Below, piece by piece: positions 42,328 to 52,838 of a DNA stretch of 64,000 bases (position 1 is its first letter; every line of letters starts with the position of its first letter). The translations under genes were made by a program, and so were the position numbers. Where the stretch lies: the NCBI RefSeq assembly GCF_000935025.1, contig NZ_CP010836.1:4402001-4466000 (forward strand), read 5' to 3'. The notes below the pieces were generated by a model. The model was not told the origin of the DNA. It saw nothing but the letters and a program-made list of their open reading frames with translations, and did no database searches. This stretch comes from Sphingomonas hengshuiensis. GTDB taxonomy: Bacteria; Pseudomonadota; Alphaproteobacteria; Sphingomonadales; Sphingomonadaceae.

Positions 42328-45084
42328 ATGGCCAATCATCTCTATCTGGTCGACGGCTCGGGCTATATTTTCCGTGCGTATCACCGCCTCCCGCCGCTCA
42401 CCAACAAGCATGGCGAGCCCGTGGGCGCCGTCTATGGCTATACCACCATGCTGTGGAAGCTGGCGGACGAGGTGCACAAGGCGGATGGCCCGACGCATAT
42501 GGCCGTCATCCTCGACAAGTCGAGCCAGACCTTCCGCAACGACCTGTACGATCAGTACAAGGCGAATCGCCCACCCCCGCCCGAGGATCTGGTCCCGCAA
42601 TTCCCGATGATCCGCGACGCCACGCGCGCCTTTTCGCTGCCGTGCATCGAGGAAGCGGGATGGGAGGCCGACGATCTGATCGCCAGCTATGCCAAGGCCG
42701 CGCTGGCGCAGGGCTGGACGGTGACGATCGTCAGTTCGGACAAGGATCTCATGCAGCTGATCGAGCCGGGGCTCGACCTGTACGACACGATGAACAACCG
42801 GCGGCTGGGCGCCGAGGCGGTGATCGAGAAGTTCGGCGTCGAGCCCAAGCAGCTCGGCGAAGTGCTCGCGCTGATGGGCGACAGCGTCGACAATGTGCCG
42901 GGGGTGCCCGGGATCGGGCCGAAGACGGCGGCGAAGCTGATCCAGGAGCACGGCACGGTCGAGGCGGTGCTTGCCGCCGCGCCGGCGATGAAACCGTCGA
43001 AGATGCGCGACAACCTCATCGAGCATGCCGAGATGGCGCGGCTATCGCGCAAACTGGTCGAATTGTCGTGCGACGTGCCGCTGCCCGATCCGCTCGAGGA
43101 CCTCGCGCTCCAGGGGATTCCCGATGCGCCGCTGCGCGCGTTCCTTGACCATCACGGCTTCAAGTCGCTGATCGCGCGGCTGTCCGTCGTCGCCGATGCG
43201 CCGGTGGAAGTGCACGAGGCGCCGGGGCTGGAGCCCGATCCGCCGTGCGACCATGACGCCTATGAAACCGTCGTGACCGTGGAGGCGCTCGACCGCTGGA
43301 TCGCCGATGCCATGCACCAGGGATGGGTGGCGATCGATACCGAGACCACCGGGCTCGACGCGACGCGCGCCGGGCTGGTGGGGATCAGCCTGGCGCTGGC
43401 GCCCAACCGCGCCTGCTATATCCCGCTGGCGCATGGCGGCAGCGACATGTTCGCGGAGAAGCCGGCCCAGCTCGACACCGCGCTGGCGATCGAGCGGCTC
43501 AAGCCGCTGCTCGCCGACCCGGCGGTGCTCAAGATCGGGCATAATCTGAAATATGACGCGATCATTTTGGCGCGTCTCGGCGTCACCATTGCGCCCTATG
43601 ACGATACGATCGTGATGAGCTTCGACCTCGACGCAGGCTTGCACGGGCATGGCATGGACGAGCTGGCCGCAACGCACCTCTCGCATAGCTGCATCGCGTA
43701 TAAGGACGTGGTGGGCACCGGCAAGAAGCAGTTCGGCTTCCACGAAGTCGATCTGAAGGCAGCGACGCGCTATGCCGCCGAGGATGCCGATGTCACGCTG
43801 CGGCTGTGGAAGCGGTTCAAGCCGCGGCTCGCCTATGAGGGCGCGACGCGGGTGTACGAGATGGTCGATCGCCCGCTGGTCGCGGTGATCGCGGACATGG
43901 AGCAGGCGGGGGTCAAGGTCGACGCCGCGGTGCTCGCGCGGCTTTCGGACGAATTCTCGAAGCAGATGGCGGTGCTGGAGGAGGAAATCCACGGCATCGC
44001 CGGGTTCAAGTTCACGATCGGCAGCCCCAAGCAATTGGGCGACGTGCTGTTCGAGCAGATGGGGATCAAGGGCGGGCGCAAGGGCAAGTCGGGGGTGTAC
44101 TCCACCGACGTGACCGAGCTGGAGCGGATCGCCGCCGACAAGGATTCGCCGGGCCGGGTGATGGCGGCGAAGGTGCTCGACTGGCGCCAGCTGTCGAAGC
44201 TCAAATCCACCTATACCGACGCTTTGCAGGCACAGATCAACCCGGCGACGGGGCGCGTCCATACCAGCTATAGCCTGACCGGCGCGCAGACCGGGCGGCT
44301 GTCGTCGACCGATCCGAACCTCCAGAACATCCCGATCCGCACCGAAGTGGGCCGCCAGATCCGCGACGCCTTTGTCGCGGAGCCGGGCAATGTCATCCTG
44401 GCGGCGGATTATTCGCAGATCGAGCTGCGGCTGGCGGCGCATATCGCCGATGTGCCCGCGCTGCGCGACGCCTTTGCGCGCGGCGACGACATCCACAGCA
44501 TGACCGCGATGGAGCTGTTCGGCGAAGTGAACCGCGACACGCGCGGGCGGGCCAAGACGATCAACTTCGCGATCCTGTACGGCATTTCGCGCTGGGGGCT
44601 TGCCGGGCGGCTCGACGTGACGCCCGACGAGGCGCAGGCGATGATCAGCCGCTATTTCGAGCGGTTTCCGGGGATCAACCGCTATATCGCCGACACGCTG
44701 GCCGAGGCGAAGGAGCGCGGCTACACCAGCACCTTGTTCGGGCGGAAGACGCATTTCCCGCGGCTCAAATCGCCCAATGTCAACGAGCGCGCCGGTAGCG
44801 AACGCGCCGCGATCAACGCGCCGATCCAGGGCACCAGCGCCGATATCATCAAGCGCGCGATGGCACGGATGGGGCCTGCGCTGGCCGAGGCTGGGCTGCC
44901 CAATGTCCGCATGCTGATGCAGGTGCATGACGAACTCGTGTTCGAACTGCCCGAGGGCGATGTGGATGCGGCGCGCCCGATCATCGAGCGGGTGATGGCG
45001 ACCGCCGCCGAGCCTGCGATTCGGCTGAGCGTGCCGTTGGGCGTGGAGATCGGCGTGGGTCCGAGCTGGGGCGCCGCGCATTGA
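42328..45084 (+). CDS. polA: DNA polymerase I
   Basis: A repair and primer-removal polymerase. The 918 residues hold an N-terminal 5'-3' exonuclease (LVDGSGYIFRAYH, the acidic EEAGWEADDLIASYAK), an intact 3'-5' exonuclease (AIDTETTGLDATRAG around residue 337), and the polymerase domain: motif A DYSQIELRLAAH, motif B RGRAKTINFAILYG, motif C QVHDELVFE near residue 865. ATG at 42328. It is joined to the flippase gene by a TTGA overlap, an unusual pairing. Confidence 0.97.
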   Translation: MANHLYLVDGSGYIFRAYHRLPPLTNKHGEPVGAVYGYTTMLWKLADEVHKADGPTHMAVILDKSSQTFRNDLYDQYKANRPPPPEDLVPQFPMIRDATRAFSLPCIEEAGWEADDLIASYAKAALAQGWTVTIVSSDKDLMQLIEPGLDLYDTMNNRRLGAEAVIEKFGVEPKQLGEVLALMGDSVDNVPGVPGIGPKTAAKLIQEHGTVEAVLAAAPAMKPSKMRDNLIEHAEMARLSRKLVELSCDVPLPDPLEDLALQGIPDAPLRAFLDHHGFKSLIARLSVVADAPVEVHEAPGLEPDPPCDHDAYETVVTVEALDRWIADAMHQGWVAIDTETTGLDATRAGLVGISLALAPNRACYIPLAHGGSDMFAEKPAQLDTALAIERLKPLLADPAVLKIGHNLKYDAIILARLGVTIAPYDDTIVMSFDLDAGLHGHGMDELAATHLSHSCIAYKDVVGTGKKQFGFHEVDLKAATRYAAEDADVTLRLWKRFKPRLAYEGATRVYEMVDRPLVAVIADMEQAGVKVDAAVLARLSDEFSKQMAVLEEEIHGIAGFKFTIGSPKQLGDVLFEQMGIKGGRKGKSGVYSTDVTELERIAADKDSPGRVMAAKVLDWRQLSKLKSTYTDALQAQINPATGRVHTSYSLTGAQTGRLSSTDPNLQNIPIRTEVGRQIRDAFVAEPGNVILAADYSQIELRLAAHIADVPALRDAFARGDDIHSMTAMELFGEVNRDTRGRAKTINFAILYGISRWGLAGRLDVTPDEAQAMISRYFERFPGINRYIADTLAEAKERGYTSTLFGRKTHFPRLKSPNVNERAGSERAAINAPIQGTSADIIKRAMARMGPALAEAGLPNVRMLMQVHDELVFELPEGDVDAARPIIERVMATAAEPAIRLSVPLGVEIGVGPSWGAAH

Positions 45085-46598
45085 CCGAAACCAGCGGGTC
45101 GCAGGACATCGCCGCGCTGGCCAAGGGCGGGCGCACCAACATGCTGGGCTTCATCCTGCGGCTGGTCGCGCGGCTGCCCTTCCTGTTCATTGCGGGGCGC
45201 GTCTATGGCCCGGACATCGTCGGGCGCTATGCGATCGTCGTGCTGGTGATCGAAGTCGCCGCGCTGTTCGCGACGTTGGGGCTGAAGCGCGGGCTGGCAC
45301 AGGCGCTGTCGTCCACCGACCGGCCGCATGCGCATGTTGTGTGGGATGCGATGGTGGTGGCGCTGCTTGCCTCGGCAGTCGCGTGCGGCGTGCTGATGCT
45401 GTTTCCGCAGGCGATGTACCCCAACAGCGAGATCATCGGGCTGGAACGGCTGTTGCCGCTGGTGGTGTTCGCGGTCGCGGCGTCGGACGTGTCGCTGTCG
45501 GCGCTCGCCTATCGCCACAATATCCGCGCATCGGTGACGGCGCGCGCGATCATCGAGCCCTGGGTGATCAGCATCGCCGCCTGGGGCTTTTCGTTCGTAT
45601 CGGCGCGCGACGGGCTGATCCTGGCCTATGTCGTGTCGATGGTCGCGGCGCTGGTCGCATCGATCGTGCCGTTCGTGCGCGAATATGGAATGCCGCGCGG
45701 ATGGCGGCCCCGGCCTGCCGACATCTGGGCGCTTGCACGCCGCAATGCGCCGCTGGCGGGGGCCGACACGATCGAATGGGCGACGCGCAACGTCGATCGC
45801 TTCATCCTGGGGCTGTTGTTCGCGCCCAGCGTGGTCGGCATCTATTACATGGCGCAGCAGGTGGTGTCGGTGCCGCAGCGGCTGAAGTCCAGCTTCGACC
45901 CGATCCTGGGGCCGGTCATCACCCAGAGCCTGGCGGCGAACGACCGTGCGGCGGTGGCGAACCAGGTGCGCCAGGTCGGATTCTGGATCACCGGCGCACA
46001 GGCCGCGCTGCTGGTGGTGTTCGCCATCCCTGCCGAGGGCGTGATGGGGCTGATCGGCCCCGAATTCGTCGCGGGCGCAGGCGCGCTGTGCATCCTGCTG
46101 GTGGCCGAGGTGTTCGCCTCCACGGGAGCGGTGTGCGAGACGGCGCTGATCTATATCGCGCGGCATCGCAACCTGATGATCTCGCTATGCGTGCTGCTGC
46201 TCCAGATCGCGTTGAGCTTCGCCTTCGTGGTGATCGCGCGCACCCAGGGCTGGCCCGAGGCGTGGCAGGCGGTCGGGCCCGCCGTGGCGCTGGCGATCTC
46301 GGTGACGATCGGGTCGGCGGTGAAGGCGATCCTGCTGCGGCGGCTGCTCGGCGCGTCGGTGCTGCGCGTGCGCCCTAGCCTGTTCGGCGCGATGGCCGTC
46401 TCCGCGCTGGTCGGCGCCGCATTCACCTCGCTCCCCGCCCGCTATGAATGGGCCGAGCTGAGCCTGGGGATCCCGGCGATCGTCGCGACCTATTTGTTCG
46501 TCATCATCCGCTTCGGCTTCGGCCCCGAGGACCGATCGCTGTTCCGCAAGATGCCGGGGGTAGACGAGGCGACGCTGCCGGTGATGGAGAAACTGTAG
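45081..46598 (+). CDS. MOP-superfamily polysaccharide flippase
   Basis: An inner-membrane lipid-linked sugar flippase (RfbX/Wzx-like). The 505 residues form twelve to fourteen hydrophobic helices, starting with GRTNMLGFILRLVARLPFLFIAGRVYG, a signature of the family, and including WATRNVDRFILGLLFAPSVVGIYYMAQQV. TTG at 45081 overlaps the polA stop by TTGA. No glycosyltransferase or polysaccharide gene is adjacent, so the substrate is unknown. Expression is probably coupled to polA. Confidence 0.87.
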   Translation: MTETSGSQDIAALAKGGRTNMLGFILRLVARLPFLFIAGRVYGPDIVGRYAIVVLVIEVAALFATLGLKRGLAQALSSTDRPHAHVVWDAMVVALLASAVACGVLMLFPQAMYPNSEIIGLERLLPLVVFAVAASDVSLSALAYRHNIRASVTARAIIEPWVISIAAWGFSFVSARDGLILAYVVSMVAALVASIVPFVREYGMPRGWRPRPADIWALARRNAPLAGADTIEWATRNVDRFILGLLFAPSVVGIYYMAQQVVSVPQRLKSSFDPILGPVITQSLAANDRAAVANQVRQVGFWITGAQAALLVVFAIPAEGVMGLIGPEFVAGAGALCILLVAEVFASTGAVCETALIYIARHRNLMISLCVLLLQIALSFAFVVIARTQGWPEAWQAVGPAVALAISVTIGSAVKAILLRRLLGASVLRVRPSLFGAMAVSALVGAAFTSLPARYEWAELSLGIPAIVATYLFVIIRFGFGPEDRSLFRKMPGVDEATLPVMEKL

Positions 46599-46668
46599 CC
46601 GAGCGGTCCGTCGCTGTCCTATGGTGGCATTCGCTGCGGTTGCCGCAGCTATGGTGGAGCGTATGCGA

Positions 46669-47133
46669 ATGAAGCGCCTGCTGCCTCTGGCATTGCTGTT
46701 GATCGGTGCCGCACCCAGCGACCACCCGCGCAGCTATCTCCTCTCCGTTGGGAACATACCGCTCAGCGATACGGAGAGCATCGAGGCATTTTCGGTCAAG
46801 ACCTGGGGCGTGGAGTTTGAGGCCGTCTGCCGCATACCCCCCGGATGGCGCATCAGGGCGGGGAGCAGCGCGACGCCAGACGGAGAGATAGCGGGGATTG
46901 GAAGTCAGGGCGTGACCTGGTTCAATACCGCCAGCCCAAAGGCGCTCCAGTCCTTCATACTCGTGACTCTCCACGGCGCCGTGCAGAAGGAAGACATTGG
47001 CGTGCCCGGCAATGGCGTGCCCGCCACCTTCAAGGGGACTGTCACGATCAGCACGGACGATGGCGACGTGGACCGCCCCCTGACGCACAGGAATATACGC
47101 CTCACGCCGGCACGTCGCTGCCCGGTCCGGTAG
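46669..47133 (+). CDS. Hypothetical secreted protein
   Basis: I do not recognise it. The 154 residues begin with a signal peptide ([15 protein letters not shown]), then a domain of mainly strands ([59 protein letters not shown]). ATG at 46669 has GGAG nine bases upstream; ATG at 46663 or 46651 are alternatives. Base composition looks lower in G+C than the flanks. It is separated from the flippase by 70 bases and from convergent purH by 36. Confidence 0.65.
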   Translation: MKRLLPLALLLIGAAPSDHPRSYLLSVGNIPLSDTESIEAFSVKTWGVEFEAVCRIPPGWRIRAGSSATPDGEIAGIGSQGVTWFNTASPKALQSFILVTLHGAVQKEDIGVPGNGVPATFKGTVTISTDDGDVDRPLTHRNIRLTPARRCPVR

Positions 47134-47169
47134 CACCCCACCGATGCTGCCTCGCCGGGTGCGACCCGC

Positions 47170-48744
47170 TCAGTGGCGGAAGTGGCGCATGCCCGTGAAC
47201 ACCATCGCGAGGCCCGCTTCGTCGGCCGCCGCGATCACGTCTTCGTCGCGGATCGATCCGCCCGGCTGGATCACGGCGGTCGCGCCGGCTTCGACTGCGG
47301 CGAGCAGCCCGTCGGCGAAGGGGAAAAAGGCGTCCGAGGCGACCGCGGAGCCGATCGTGCGCGGCTGTGCCCAGCCGGCCTTTTCGGCGGCGTCGCGCGC
47401 CTTCCATGCGGCGATGCGCGCGCTTTCGAGGCGGTTCATCTGGCCCGCGCCGATGCCCGCGGTGCTGCCGCCGCTGGCATAGACGATCGCGTTCGACTTG
47501 ACGTGCTTGGCCACCGTCCAGGCGAACAGGCAGTCGGCGAGTTCCTGTTCGGTCGGCTGGCGCTTGGTCACGACCTTCAGCGCGTCGCGGGTCAGGATGC
47601 CGTTGTCGCGACCCTGAACCAGCCAGCCGCCGGTGATCGACTTGGCGGTCATGCCGGGGCGCGCCGGATTGGGCAGGTCGCCGGTGAGGAGCAGGCGGAG
47701 ATTCTTCTTCGCGGCGAACAGCGCGCGGGCGTCCGCGTCCGCATCCGGCGCCACCACGACTTCGGTGAAGATGCCGGTGATCGCCTCTGCCGTCGCGCGA
47801 TCCAGCGGGCGGTTGACCGCGATGATCCCGCCGAACGCCGATACCGTGTCGCACGCGAACGCCGCCGCATAAGCCTCGGCCAGCGTGTCCGCGCTGGCGA
47901 CGCCGCAGGGATTGGCGTGCTTGACGATCACCACCGTCGGCGGGCCGTCGCGGAACTCGGAGATCAGCTCCAGCGCGGCGTCGGCGTCGTTATAATTATT
48001 GTAGCTCAGCGCCTTGCCCTGGAGCTGTTCGGCCTGGCCGATGCCGCGCGCGGTGGGGCCGGCATGGGCATAGAAGGCCGCGCTCTGGTGCGGGTTCTCG
48101 CCATAGCGCAGCGGCTCGCCGCCCCGGCGGAGCGCGAGGTGCAGCGTCTCGGGAAACGCCTCGCCCTGATCGGCCATCGCGAACCAGCTGGCGATCATCG
48201 AATCATAGGTGGCAGTGGCGGCATAGGCCTTGGCCGCGAACTTGCGGCGCTGCGCCAGCGTCGTCGTGCCGCCCGACACGAGCGGATAATCGGCGGGATC
48301 GGTGACAATCGCGACCGATTCATGGTTCTTCGCCGCCGAGCGCACCATCGACGGGCCGCCAATGTCGATATTCTCGATGATCGTGTCGCGATCCGCGCCG
48401 CGCGCCACCGTCTCGGCAAAGGGATAGAGGTTCACGACGACCAGGTCGATCGGGGCGATCGCATGCTCGGCCATCGATGCTTCGTGATCGGCATTGCCGC
48501 GGATCGCGAGCAGCCCGCCATGGACATTGGGGTGCAGCGTCTTGACCCGGCCGTCCATCATCTCCGGGAAGCCGGTCAGGTCGGAGATGTCGCGCACCTC
48601 CAGCCCGGCGGCGCGCAATGCCTGGGCGGTGCCGCCGGTGGAGACGAGTTCGACGCCCTGCGCCGCGAGCGCCTGGGCGAGTTCGACGATCCCGGTCTTG
48701 TCGGAGACCGAGAGGAGTGCGCGCTTGATGCTGACCTGATCCAT
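47170..48744 (-). CDS. purH: Bifunctional AICAR transformylase/IMP cyclohydrolase
   Basis: It carries out the last two steps of IMP synthesis. The 524 residues have the N-terminal cyclohydrolase domain ([36 protein letters not shown]) and the C-terminal transformylase domain ([27 protein letters not shown], and near the end [14 protein letters not shown]). ATG at 48744. Heparinase-like, rpe and rsmB genes lie upstream on the same strand, and purH could be read from that transcript, since 49 bases separate it from them. Confidence 0.97.
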   Translation of the reverse strand: MDQVSIKRALLSVSDKTGIVELAQALAAQGVELVSTGGTAQALRAAGLEVRDISDLTGFPEMMDGRVKTLHPNVHGGLLAIRGNADHEASMAEHAIAPIDLVVVNLYPFAETVARGADRDTIIENIDIGGPSMVRSAAKNHESVAIVTDPADYPLVSGGTTTLAQRRKFAAKAYAATATYDSMIASWFAMADQGEAFPETLHLALRRGGEPLRYGENPHQSAAFYAHAGPTARGIGQAEQLQGKALSYNNYNDADAALELISEFRDGPPTVVIVKHANPCGVASADTLAEAYAAAFACDTVSAFGGIIAVNRPLDRATAEAITGIFTEVVVAPDADADARALFAAKKNLRLLLTGDLPNPARPGMTAKSITGGWLVQGRDNGILTRDALKVVTKRQPTEQELADCLFAWTVAKHVKSNAIVYASGGSTAGIGAGQMNRLESARIAAWKARDAAEKAGWAQPRTIGSAVASDAFFPFADGLLAAVEAGATAVIQPGGSIRDEDVIAAADEAGLAMVFTGMRHFRH

Positions 48745-48793
48745 GCGCGGCCCTCTTCCGGATCATGCGCGTCGGGGCAACCCCTAATTTGCC

Positions 48794-50527
48794 CTATTTG
48801 GCGCGGTGGAACAGCCAGCTGACATTGGCGCCGCCGGGCGGAGTCGCGCCGGTCATCACCAGCTGCTGTCCCGGCAGCGGGCGCCCGTGCGAGTCGATCC
48901 ACAAACTGTCCTCGATCGCGAGCGCCGCGCCCTTGCACCGGAACTGCCAGAGATGCCCATCGGGCGTGCGCAGGATCGCGGCGAGCCCGTCGGCGGTGGG
49001 CATGATCTCGACCTGCGGGTGGAGGTGGAAGCGCACGGTGAACGGCGTCGCCGCCTTCTGCCTGCGGCGAGCGGCGGGGAGCAGCAGGTCCTCGCCGCGC
49101 AGGTCGCGCCCGTCATGCGACAGCGCGAGCACGCGGCGATGGACGAAGCCGAAGCGCCGGGCAAAGCCGTCATGGCTCGCCTCGACGCGGCTGCCATTGT
49201 CGGTCTCCTGCCGGGCAAGCTCGACTTCGATCACGCCGCGGCCCAGCGTGCCATCGGGATGAATCGCAGTCGAATTGCTGTCGGCCAGCGTCAGCGTCGA
49301 ATGCGCGGCGGTGGTGCGCAGCCCCTCGGCCAGCGCGGCGCGGGCCGGAGCGAGGACCATGCCCGCGCCGCCGCAATTGACGACGATGCGGTGCGATCCG
49401 TCGGACAGCTCGAACGCCAGCGTCGATGCGCAGCCACCCTCCACCAGCCGCGCCAGCGGCGGCGGCGCGGCGTCGAAGATCGCGACGGTCTGCCCCGCGG
49501 CCAGCCGCTGATACCCCCATTCGCGCGCCTGTTTGAGCGGGCGGGTGCGGACCCCCGTCGCCTCGATCGTCTGCGCGATGACATCGCCCGCAATCGGCCC
49601 CGCGCCCTGCCAGCTCGCCAGCCCGCGATCGCCGTGGCACACCCCGAGCAGCGCGGTGACCATCCGCGCGATCGTCGCGGTGAGGAACTCGGGCGGCTCG
49701 AGCCGGCGTGCGCCATAGGCCTCGGCGAGCATCGTCAGCAGCTGGATCGCCTCCAGATGGACCGCGGGCGACCGCGCCACCGTGCCGCCATCCTCGAACA
49801 CCGACTGGTCGAGCGTACGGCGCAGCCCCGCCTCCGCCACGCCGCGGCGCGGATCGCCGCCGGGCATCACCAGCCCGGCCGCGAGCACCCCGCACCAGGC
49901 GGCGATCCGTGGCACTCCGATCTGGGCGCGATCGGCGGCACGCTCCAGATGGCGCGCGCCACGGGCCAGCGCATGGAGCATGGTCGAGCGATAGACGAGG
50001 TCGACCGACGACAGGATCAGCGGGGCGTGCGCCGTCCAGAACAGGATGCGGCGGCCCCATAGATCGGCGCGCCACCCCGCATCGCTGATCTTTTCAGCAT
50101 GGACCGTCAGCCAGCGCCGAGTCAGCGCCTCGGCGATCGGGGCGCCGACGGCGCGGGTGGTGACGCTCGACAGATCGCGGAGCCAGGCGAAACTCTGGAG
50201 ATACAAGTCGAAACCGGGCGACCAGTCGGGCTGCGCAAAGTCGATCGCATCGATCGCCCGCGCCTCGCCGCGGAGGCGGACGACGCCGTCGAGCAGCGCG
50301 TTGCCGCATTCGACATCGCCGAAGAACGGATCGTCGGGGACCGCGATCAGCTTGAGCGGGTGCCGCCCTTTCAGCCGCATCGCGTGGAGCGGGGTGCCCC
50401 AGCTGAGGCGATGGAAGCGTTCGGCGATGCGATCGGCGAGGCTGAGCCCGCGCTCGCCGCCCAGCCGGACCAGCCGCTTGCCGGGCTCGACGCCATCGGC
50501 GCCGGGATCGGGCGCCGCCTCGCTCAC
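48794..50527 (-). CDS. Heparinase II/III family protein
   Basis: An alginate or uronic acid polysaccharide lyase-like protein. The 577 residues have an N-terminal (alpha/alpha) toroid region ([46 protein letters not shown]) and a C-terminal beta-rich heparinase domain with [21 protein letters not shown] and [19 protein letters not shown]. No signal peptide is present, which is common in the alphaproteobacterial members found next to rpe, purH and rsmB. GTG at 50527 overlaps the rpe stop. True lyase activity is unproven. Confidence 0.87.
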   Translation of the reverse strand: MSEAAPDPGADGVEPGKRLVRLGGERGLSLADRIAERFHRLSWGTPLHAMRLKGRHPLKLIAVPDDPFFGDVECGNALLDGVVRLRGEARAIDAIDFAQPDWSPGFDLYLQSFAWLRDLSSVTTRAVGAPIAEALTRRWLTVHAEKISDAGWRADLWGRRILFWTAHAPLILSSVDLVYRSTMLHALARGARHLERAADRAQIGVPRIAAWCGVLAAGLVMPGGDPRRGVAEAGLRRTLDQSVFEDGGTVARSPAVHLEAIQLLTMLAEAYGARRLEPPEFLTATIARMVTALLGVCHGDRGLASWQGAGPIAGDVIAQTIEATGVRTRPLKQAREWGYQRLAAGQTVAIFDAAPPPLARLVEGGCASTLAFELSDGSHRIVVNCGGAGMVLAPARAALAEGLRTTAAHSTLTLADSNSTAIHPDGTLGRGVIEVELARQETDNGSRVEASHDGFARRFGFVHRRVLALSHDGRDLRGEDLLLPAARRRQKAATPFTVRFHLHPQVEIMPTADGLAAILRTPDGHLWQFRCKGAALAIEDSLWIDSHGRPLPGQQLVMTGATPPGGANVSWLFHRAK

Positions 50528-51180
50528 CCGCGGAGCGCGGCGATATTCGCCGCATAGTGATCCGGCCCGCCCTGGAAGGTCGCGGTCCCGGCGACCAGCG
50601 CATCGGCGCCCGCCGCGATCACCCGCGGCGCGGTCTCGCGATCGACGCCGCCATCGACCTCGAGGTCGATCGCCCGGCCCGAGGCATCGATCCGGGCGCG
50701 CAGCGTCGCGATCTTGGCGAGCTGGCTCTCGATGAACTTCTGCCCGCCGAAACCGGGGTTGACGCTCATCACCAGGACGAGGTCGAGCAGGTCCATCACA
50801 TGATCGATCGCATCGACCGGCGTCGCGGGATTGAGCACCACCCCGGCGCGCTTGCCCAGCGCCTTGATCGTCTGGAGCGTGCGGTGAAGGTGCGGCCCCG
50901 ATTCGGGATGGACCGAGATCGTGTCGGCGCCCGCATCGGCAAAGGCGGCGAGCAGCGGATCGACCGGCGCGATCATCAGATGGACGTCGAACGGCTTGGT
51001 CGTGTGGGGGCGCAGCGCCTTGATCACCGCCGGGCCGATCGTGATGTTGGGGACGAAATGTCCATCCATTACATCGACATGGATCCAGTCGGCGCCTGCC
51101 GCGTCGATCGCGCGTATTTCCTCGCCCAGGCGGGCGAAGTCGGCGGAGAGGATGGACGGAGCGATGCGGACGGGGGACAT
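50524..51180 (-). CDS. rpe: Ribulose-phosphate 3-epimerase
   Basis: It interconverts ribulose and xylulose 5-phosphate in the pentose phosphate pathway. The 218 residues start [20 protein letters not shown] and contain [19 protein letters not shown] (catalytic Asp and metal His), [24 protein letters not shown] and [16 protein letters not shown] at 51180 has AGGA seven bases upstream. It sits 36 bases from rsmB on the same strand and its GTGA end couples it to the heparinase-like gene. Confidence 0.96.
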   Translation of the reverse strand: MSPVRIAPSILSADFARLGEEIRAIDAAGADWIHVDVMDGHFVPNITIGPAVIKALRPHTTKPFDVHLMIAPVDPLLAAFADAGADTISVHPESGPHLHRTLQTIKALGKRAGVVLNPATPVDAIDHVMDLLDLVLVMSVNPGFGGQKFIESQLAKIATLRARIDASGRAIDLEVDGGVDRETAPRVIAAGADALVAGTATFQGGPDHYAANIAALRG

Positions 51181-51216
51181 GCGCGAATCCTTACGCATGC
51201 ACCGACTCGCAGGCAA

Positions 51217-52482
51217 CTATGCCCGGCGCAATCGCGCGATGAAGAATCCGTCGACGCCGCCCTGGTCGATCAACATGCCAGGCAGGATGCGCAGGCTGCC
51301 ATCGGCGCGTGGCGCCACCCCTTCGGGAAGCTCGTCGGCGCGGACCGAGTCGATCGCGAAGTCGGGGCGGGCGGCGAGGAAGGCTTCCAGCTGCCCCTCG
51401 CCCTCGCGCGGCTCGAGCGAGCAGGTCGAGAAGACGAGCACGCCGCCGGGCTTTACCCAGTCCGCGGCGCGCGCCAGCAATTGCGCCTGGAGCGCGGCCA
51501 TCTCGGCGATCTGCGACGGGCGCACGCGGTGGAGCACGTCAGGGTGGCGGCGGAAAATGCCGGTGGCGCTGCACGGGGCGTCGAGCAGCACGGCATCGGC
51601 GGGCGCGTCGGGCTGCCAGCTCAGCAGATCGGCGGCGACGACTTTGGCCGACAGCCCGGTGCGCTCGAGATTCTCGTGCAGCCGCGCGAGCCGGTTGTCG
51701 GACACGTCCACGGCGGTCACGTCCCATCCGGCGGCGGCGAGCTGGAGCGTCTTGCCGCCCGGCGCGGCGCAGAGGTCGAGCGCAGTCCCCGCTCCCGCGC
51801 CGATCAGCCGCGCGGGAATCGAGGCGGCGAGATCCTGCACCCACCAGCCGCCCTCGGCATAGCCGTCCAGCGTCGGAATCGCCGCCTTGTCCTCCAGCCG
51901 CAAATGGCCGGGGAGCAGCGACGCACCGGGCAGGTCGGGCGCCTGTGCGGGATCGCGCAGCGTCAGGTCGATCGGCGGCGGCACCGCGATGGCGCGCTCG
52001 GCATCCTCGATCATCTGGTCGCCCCAGGCGGCGTGCCAGCGCAGCGCGACGGCGTCGGGCAGCGCGGGCGGCTCGGGCAAGGTCGCGCCCGAGCGGACGA
52101 GCGTGCCGAACACGCCATGGACCAGCTTGCGCGGGCCGCCATCGACCAGCGGCAGCACGGTGGAGATCGCGGCATGGCCGGGCGTGCCGAGCGCGAGCGC
52201 CTGGACCAGCGCGATGCGCAGCGCGAACCGCGCCTTGGCATCGTCGGGAAGCCGCTGGCGGGTCGCCGAATCGATCAGCGCGTCGAGATCGGGGAGCCGG
52301 CGCAGCGTCTCTGCCGCGATCGCATGGGCGAGCCCGCGATCGTTCGGGGCAAGCCCCTGCGCGGCGCTGTCGAGCACCTGTTCGAGCGCAAGGCCGCGCC
52401 GCAGCACGGCGTCGAGCAGCTTGAGGGCGGCACGGCGCGCGGGGACACCGGGCGCATCGGATTGGGGAGCAGGATGGGACAA
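51217..52482 (-). CDS. rsmB: 16S rRNA (cytosine(967)-C(5))-methyltransferase-type RsmB
   Basis: A SAM-dependent RNA m5C methyltransferase. The 421 residues combine an N-terminal NusB-like RNA-binding domain (ARRAALKLLDAVLRRGLALE, GTPGHAAISTVLPLVDG) with the methyltransferase domain: DLCAAPGGKTLQLAAAG, VLLDAPCSATGIFRRHPDV (motif IV Cys) and VFSTCSLEPREGEGQ (motif VI catalytic Cys). TTG at 52482 is the only nearby start that keeps the N-terminus; the binding site is weak. It is divergent from the small SdhAF4-like gene. Confidence 0.92.
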   Translation of the reverse strand: MSHPAPQSDAPGVPARRAALKLLDAVLRRGLALEQVLDSAAQGLAPNDRGLAHAIAAETLRRLPDLDALIDSATRQRLPDDAKARFALRIALVQALALGTPGHAAISTVLPLVDGGPRKLVHGVFGTLVRSGATLPEPPALPDAVALRWHAAWGDQMIEDAERAIAVPPPIDLTLRDPAQAPDLPGASLLPGHLRLEDKAAIPTLDGYAEGGWWVQDLAASIPARLIGAGAGTALDLCAAPGGKTLQLAAAGWDVTAVDVSDNRLARLHENLERTGLSAKVVAADLLSWQPDAPADAVLLDAPCSATGIFRRHPDVLHRVRPSQIAEMAALQAQLLARAADWVKPGGVLVFSTCSLEPREGEGQLEAFLAARPDFAIDSVRADELPEGVAPRADGSLRILPGMLIDQGGVDGFFIARLRRA

Positions 52483-52595
52483 ATCAGCGGCGACCTAGCG
52501 GATTGGCGGCCATTGCGGAACCCGTGCGTGCCATTCGCTTGAACCCCGCTGCGTTGGCGCCCAATGTGGGGACGACCAGCCAAGGAGGCAATGCC

Positions 52596-52754
52596 ATGGG
52601 CCAGCGCCCCGACCATGTGAAACCACCCGAATATCTGTCCAAAAGCCCGCCGGTGCCGCAGCCCGCACCCGCCGAGGCGACCGACGATCCGCTGGGCACG
52701 GACCCCACGCGCTATGGCGACTGGGAGCTGAAGGGCATTGCCGTCGACTTCTGA
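52596..52754 (+). CDS. DUF1674/SdhAF4 family protein
   Basis: DUF1674 proteins are homologs of succinate dehydrogenase assembly factor 4, which binds flavinylated SdhA. The 52 residues are Pro-rich and end in the family signature DPTRYGDWELKGIAVDF. ATG at 52596 has a perfect AAGGAGG seven bases upstream, which decides the start against longer frames. It is shorter than the usual 70-100 residues. No sdh gene is near. Confidence 0.85.
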   Translation: MGQRPDHVKPPEYLSKSPPVPQPAPAEATDDPLGTDPTRYGDWELKGIAVDF

Positions 52755-52763
52755 GCGCGGGGT

Positions 52764-52797
52764 AAAAAACGGGCCTAAAGTTTACGAAGTTTAGGCC
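52764..52797 (-). terminator. Rho-independent terminator of tsaD-gpsA
   Basis: On the minus strand GGCCTAAA (52797-52790) pairs with TTTAGGCC (52779-52772), followed by CGTTTTTTACC. It lies 41 bases after the gpsA stop, and could also stop the convergent SdhAF4-like gene. Confidence 0.8.
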
Positions 52798-52838
52798 ATT
52801 TCGAGGATATTCGGGTCAGATTTACCCATATTGGGTAA

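Noticed and set aside
43042..45081. A 679-codon antisense frame over polA
   Set aside because: polA has all active-site motifs; the antisense frame is a compositional shadow.
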